Shown: piece by piece, positions 62,298 to 64,000 of the stretch
Layout of the letters: every line of letters starts with the position of its first letter
Position numbering within the stretch: the first letter of the stretch is position 1
From: Hoeflea_A sp039025395
Lineage (GTDB): Bacteria > Pseudomonadota > Alphaproteobacteria > Rhizobiales > Rhizobiaceae
Length of the DNA: 64,000 bases
Assembly (NCBI GenBank): GCA_039025395.1
Contig: JBCCOK010000013.1
Location: forward strand, 1-64,000
Direction of reading: 5' to 3'
The notes under the pieces: model-generated
Databases searched by the model: none
Seen by the model: only the letters and a program-made list of their open reading frames with translations
What the model was told of the DNA's origin: nothing
Position numbers and translations under genes: made by a program

Positions 62298-63436
62298 TCG
62301 AACGTCTTTCTTGGATCAAATGCATCCCGCGTGGCTTCACCGATAAAGATCAGCAACGAAAGCATGACCGAAATGGTAAAGAAAGCCGTCAGACCAAGCC
62401 ATGGCGCCTGAAGGTTGTTTTTGCCTTGCGCAATAAGCTCGCCCAGAGATGGCGAGCCCGGAGGCAGGCCAAAGCCCAGAAAATCCAGTGAGGTCAGCGT
62501 TGTTATCGATCCCGACAGGATAAAGGGAAGGAATGTCAGGGTCGCGACCATGGCATTTGGAAGCAGGTGCCTGAAAATAATCGTTGTGTTGCCAACGCCA
62601 AGCGCCCGTGCCGCGTTGACATATTCGAAATTTCGCGCGCGCAGGAACTCGGCTCTTACGACCCCGACGAAAGCCACCCAGGCAAAAAGCAGCATGATGC
62701 AAAGCAATATCCAGAAACCGGGCGGCAGGATCGCGGCCATGATCAGCAGAATGTAAAGCACCGGCATTGACGACCAGATTTCGATGAAGCGTTGCAGGAG
62801 GAGGTCGGTCCAGCCGCCGAAATAACCCTGCACCGCGCCCATTGAGACGCCGATGATCGCTGAGAGCGCCGTCAGCGCAAGTCCGAACAAGACAGAGATA
62901 CGGAAACCGTAAATCATCCGCGCCGCCACATCCCGCGCCTGATCATCGGTTCCAAGCCAGTTCATGTTGCCCAATATGCAGTCAGGATCGTTCACGCCTT
63001 CCGGGTAGGCCGAACACCGTTCTTGCTTGGACATAAGCCAGAATGGTGGAGTCGGTGCCGAGCGCGGTACATAGGAATTGGCCGAGCGGTAGGAATAGCG
63101 GATGGGGGGCCACAGCATCCAACCGTTGGCCTCGATTTCATCGCGGATAAAGGGATCGCGATAGTCGGTTCGGGCGAGAAAGCCGCCGAATTTTTCCTCC
63201 GGATAATCGACCAGCACCGGCACCAGCAATTCGCCGTTGTAAGAGGCCAGGATAGGCTTGTCATTGGCGATCATTTCGGCGAACAGGCTAAGCACGAAAA
63301 TGACCAGAAAAATCCACAGCGACCAGTAGCCGCGCCGATTGGCTTTGAAATTGCGCCATCGCCGTTTGGCCGTTGGCGAGAAGAAGCCCGTTGGCCGTTC
63401 GAACTGGGTCTCCGGTTGCGGGACGCGCTGCTCCAT
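62294..63436 (-). CDS. yejE: Peptide ABC transporter permease YejE
   Basis: 380-aa inner-membrane permease. A long N-terminal cytoplasmic/periplasmic region, with DYRDPFIRDEIEANGWMLWPPIRYSY characteristic of YejE, precedes five or six spans and the EAA-type loop ARALGVGNTTIIFRHLLPNA. The ATG at 63436 follows the yejB stop by one base (TGA-T-ATG); an earlier ATG at 63475 overlaps yejB. Part of yejBEF. Confidence 0.93.
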   Translation of the reverse strand: MEQRVPQPETQFERPTGFFSPTAKRRWRNFKANRRGYWSLWIFLVIFVLSLFAEMIANDKPILASYNGELLVPVLVDYPEEKFGGFLARTDYRDPFIRDEIEANGWMLWPPIRYSYRSANSYVPRSAPTPPFWLMSKQERCSAYPEGVNDPDCILGNMNWLGTDDQARDVAARMIYGFRISVLFGLALTALSAIIGVSMGAVQGYFGGWTDLLLQRFIEIWSSMPVLYILLIMAAILPPGFWILLCIMLLFAWVAFVGVVRAEFLRARNFEYVNAARALGVGNTTIIFRHLLPNAMVATLTFLPFILSGSITTLTSLDFLGFGLPPGSPSLGELIAQGKNNLQAPWLGLTAFFTISVMLSLLIFIGEATRDAFDPRKTFE

Positions 63437-63437
63437 A

Positions 63438-64000
63438 TCAAACGTCTCGCCGTTCGAAATCGATGCGCGGATCAACCCACGTATAGATAAGGTCCGATAC
63501 CAGCGCGATTACGAGGCCCATCAATGAAAAGATGAACAGTGTTCCAAACACCACCGGATAATCGCGGCTTAACACGGAGAGGAAGCCCAATCGTCCGAGG
63601 CCGTCGAGCGAGAAGATCGTTTCGATCAGAAGCGAACCGGTGAAAAAGGCCGTGATGAACGCCCCCGGGAAACCGGCGATGATGATCAGCATGGCGTTGC
63701 GGAACACGTGACCATAAAGCACTTGCCGCTCGGTCAGGCCCTTCGCCCGCGCTGTCGTCACATATTGCTTGCGTATTTCGTCAATGAAAGAGTTTTTGGT
63801 CAGCAGCGTTGTCGTTGCAAAGGCGGCGAGCGAAAGCGAAATCAGCGGCAGGGTCAGGTGCCAGAAGTAATCGATGATTTTCTCCCACCAGGACAACTCG
63901 CTGAAATTATCGGATGTCAGCCCGCGCAGTGGAAACCAGTCGAAGAATGAACCGCCGGCAAACAGAATGATAAGCAGGATGCCAAACAGGAAGCCCGGCA
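63438..64000 (-). CDS. yejB: Peptide ABC transporter permease YejB (5' part outside window)
   Basis: The frame is open to the right edge, so only the C-terminal 187 or so residues are present. LTLPLISLSLAAFATTTLLTKNSFIDEIRKQYVTTARAKGL contains the start of the permease loop (EAA motif TARAKGLTERQVLYGHVFRNA), and the end VSDLIYTWVDPRIDFE is typical of YejB. It is followed one base later by yejE. The upstream periplasmic protein YejA may lie beyond the window. Confidence 0.92.
   Translation of the reverse strand, partial: PGFLFGILLIILFAGGSFFDWFPLRGLTSDNFSELSWWEKIIDYFWHLTLPLISLSLAAFATTTLLTKNSFIDEIRKQYVTTARAKGLTERQVLYGHVFRNAMLIIIAGFPGAFITAFFTGSLLIETIFSLDGLGRLGFLSVLSRDYPVVFGTLFIFSLMGLVIALVSDLIYTWVDPRIDFERRDV

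Noticed and set aside
1..64000. CRISPR array, tRNA, rRNA, or prophage
   Set aside because: No regularly spaced repeats, no tRNA-like cloverleaf or rRNA motif, and no phage structural genes were seen on reading through.

Overview
The window looks like chromosome of a marine or soil alphaproteobacterium of the Hyphomicrobiales (Rhizobiales) type. The signs are the complete rhizobial/Caulobacter-style Flp (Tad/Cpa) pilus locus, yejBEF, a SlyX protein, a nucleoside-salvage block (nucleoside ABC transporter, purine nucleoside phosphorylase, deoA, upp, deoB), a DMSP-lyase-like cupin, and sites matching the CtrA consensus (TTAA-N7-TTAA). No rRNA, tRNA or CRISPR array was seen. Both ends cut genes: an unrecognised surface-glycan protein on the left and yejB on the right.

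Layout. 1-7650: surface polysaccharide region with an unrecognised GT-like protein, a sulfotransferase, a GT10 fucosyltransferase, an internally deleted IS3-family element, a GT2 glycosyltransferase and an MsbA-like ABC exporter. The first 3.8 kb is visibly richer in A+T than the rest, which suggests acquired DNA. 7700-11300: a transaldolase/PfkB kinase pair, an exostosin-like glycosyltransferase and a small membrane protein behind an 18-bp palindrome. 11500-17000: a CHASE2 adenylate cyclase, then a tight operon of a HlyD-type fusion protein, a CDF-like membrane protein that lacks the CDF metal ligands, and a DMSP-lyase-family cupin. 17000-24500: CutC/ROK pair, alpha/beta hydrolase, TetR with palindromic operators, an AAC(3)-family acetyltransferase, a LysR regulator and a divergent MttB-type methyltransferase without pyrrolysine.

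24800-32150: a heme-peroxidase cassette. Two small overlapping genes encode related proteins of unknown function; they are followed by a DyP peroxidase, a catalase-like heme protein and a very large cyclase-ATPase-TPR protein. I consider this cassette and the HlyD/CDF-like/cupin operon the best candidates for undescribed systems.

32200-44600: a small secreted protein behind a near-perfect CtrA box, a HisC-like aminotransferase, an Fe-alcohol dehydrogenase/thioesterase/SlyX operon, then nucleoside uptake and salvage: ATPase and two permeases import nucleosides, PNP and DeoA release the bases, Upp salvages uracil and DeoB converts the pentose phosphate. No substrate-binding protein, cdd or deoC is in the window.

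44800-57200: Flp pilus locus. Two TadE-like pseudopilins and a stand-alone CpaC-N-like protein lie on the minus strand; Flp pilin, CpaA, CpaB, CpaC, CpaD, CpaE, CpaF, TadB and TadC lie on the plus strand and end at a hairpin shared with the convergent TadD. 57300-64000: M17 aminopeptidase, MarR regulator, NlpC/P60 hydrolase, a P-loop kinase-like protein and the yejBEF peptide importer.
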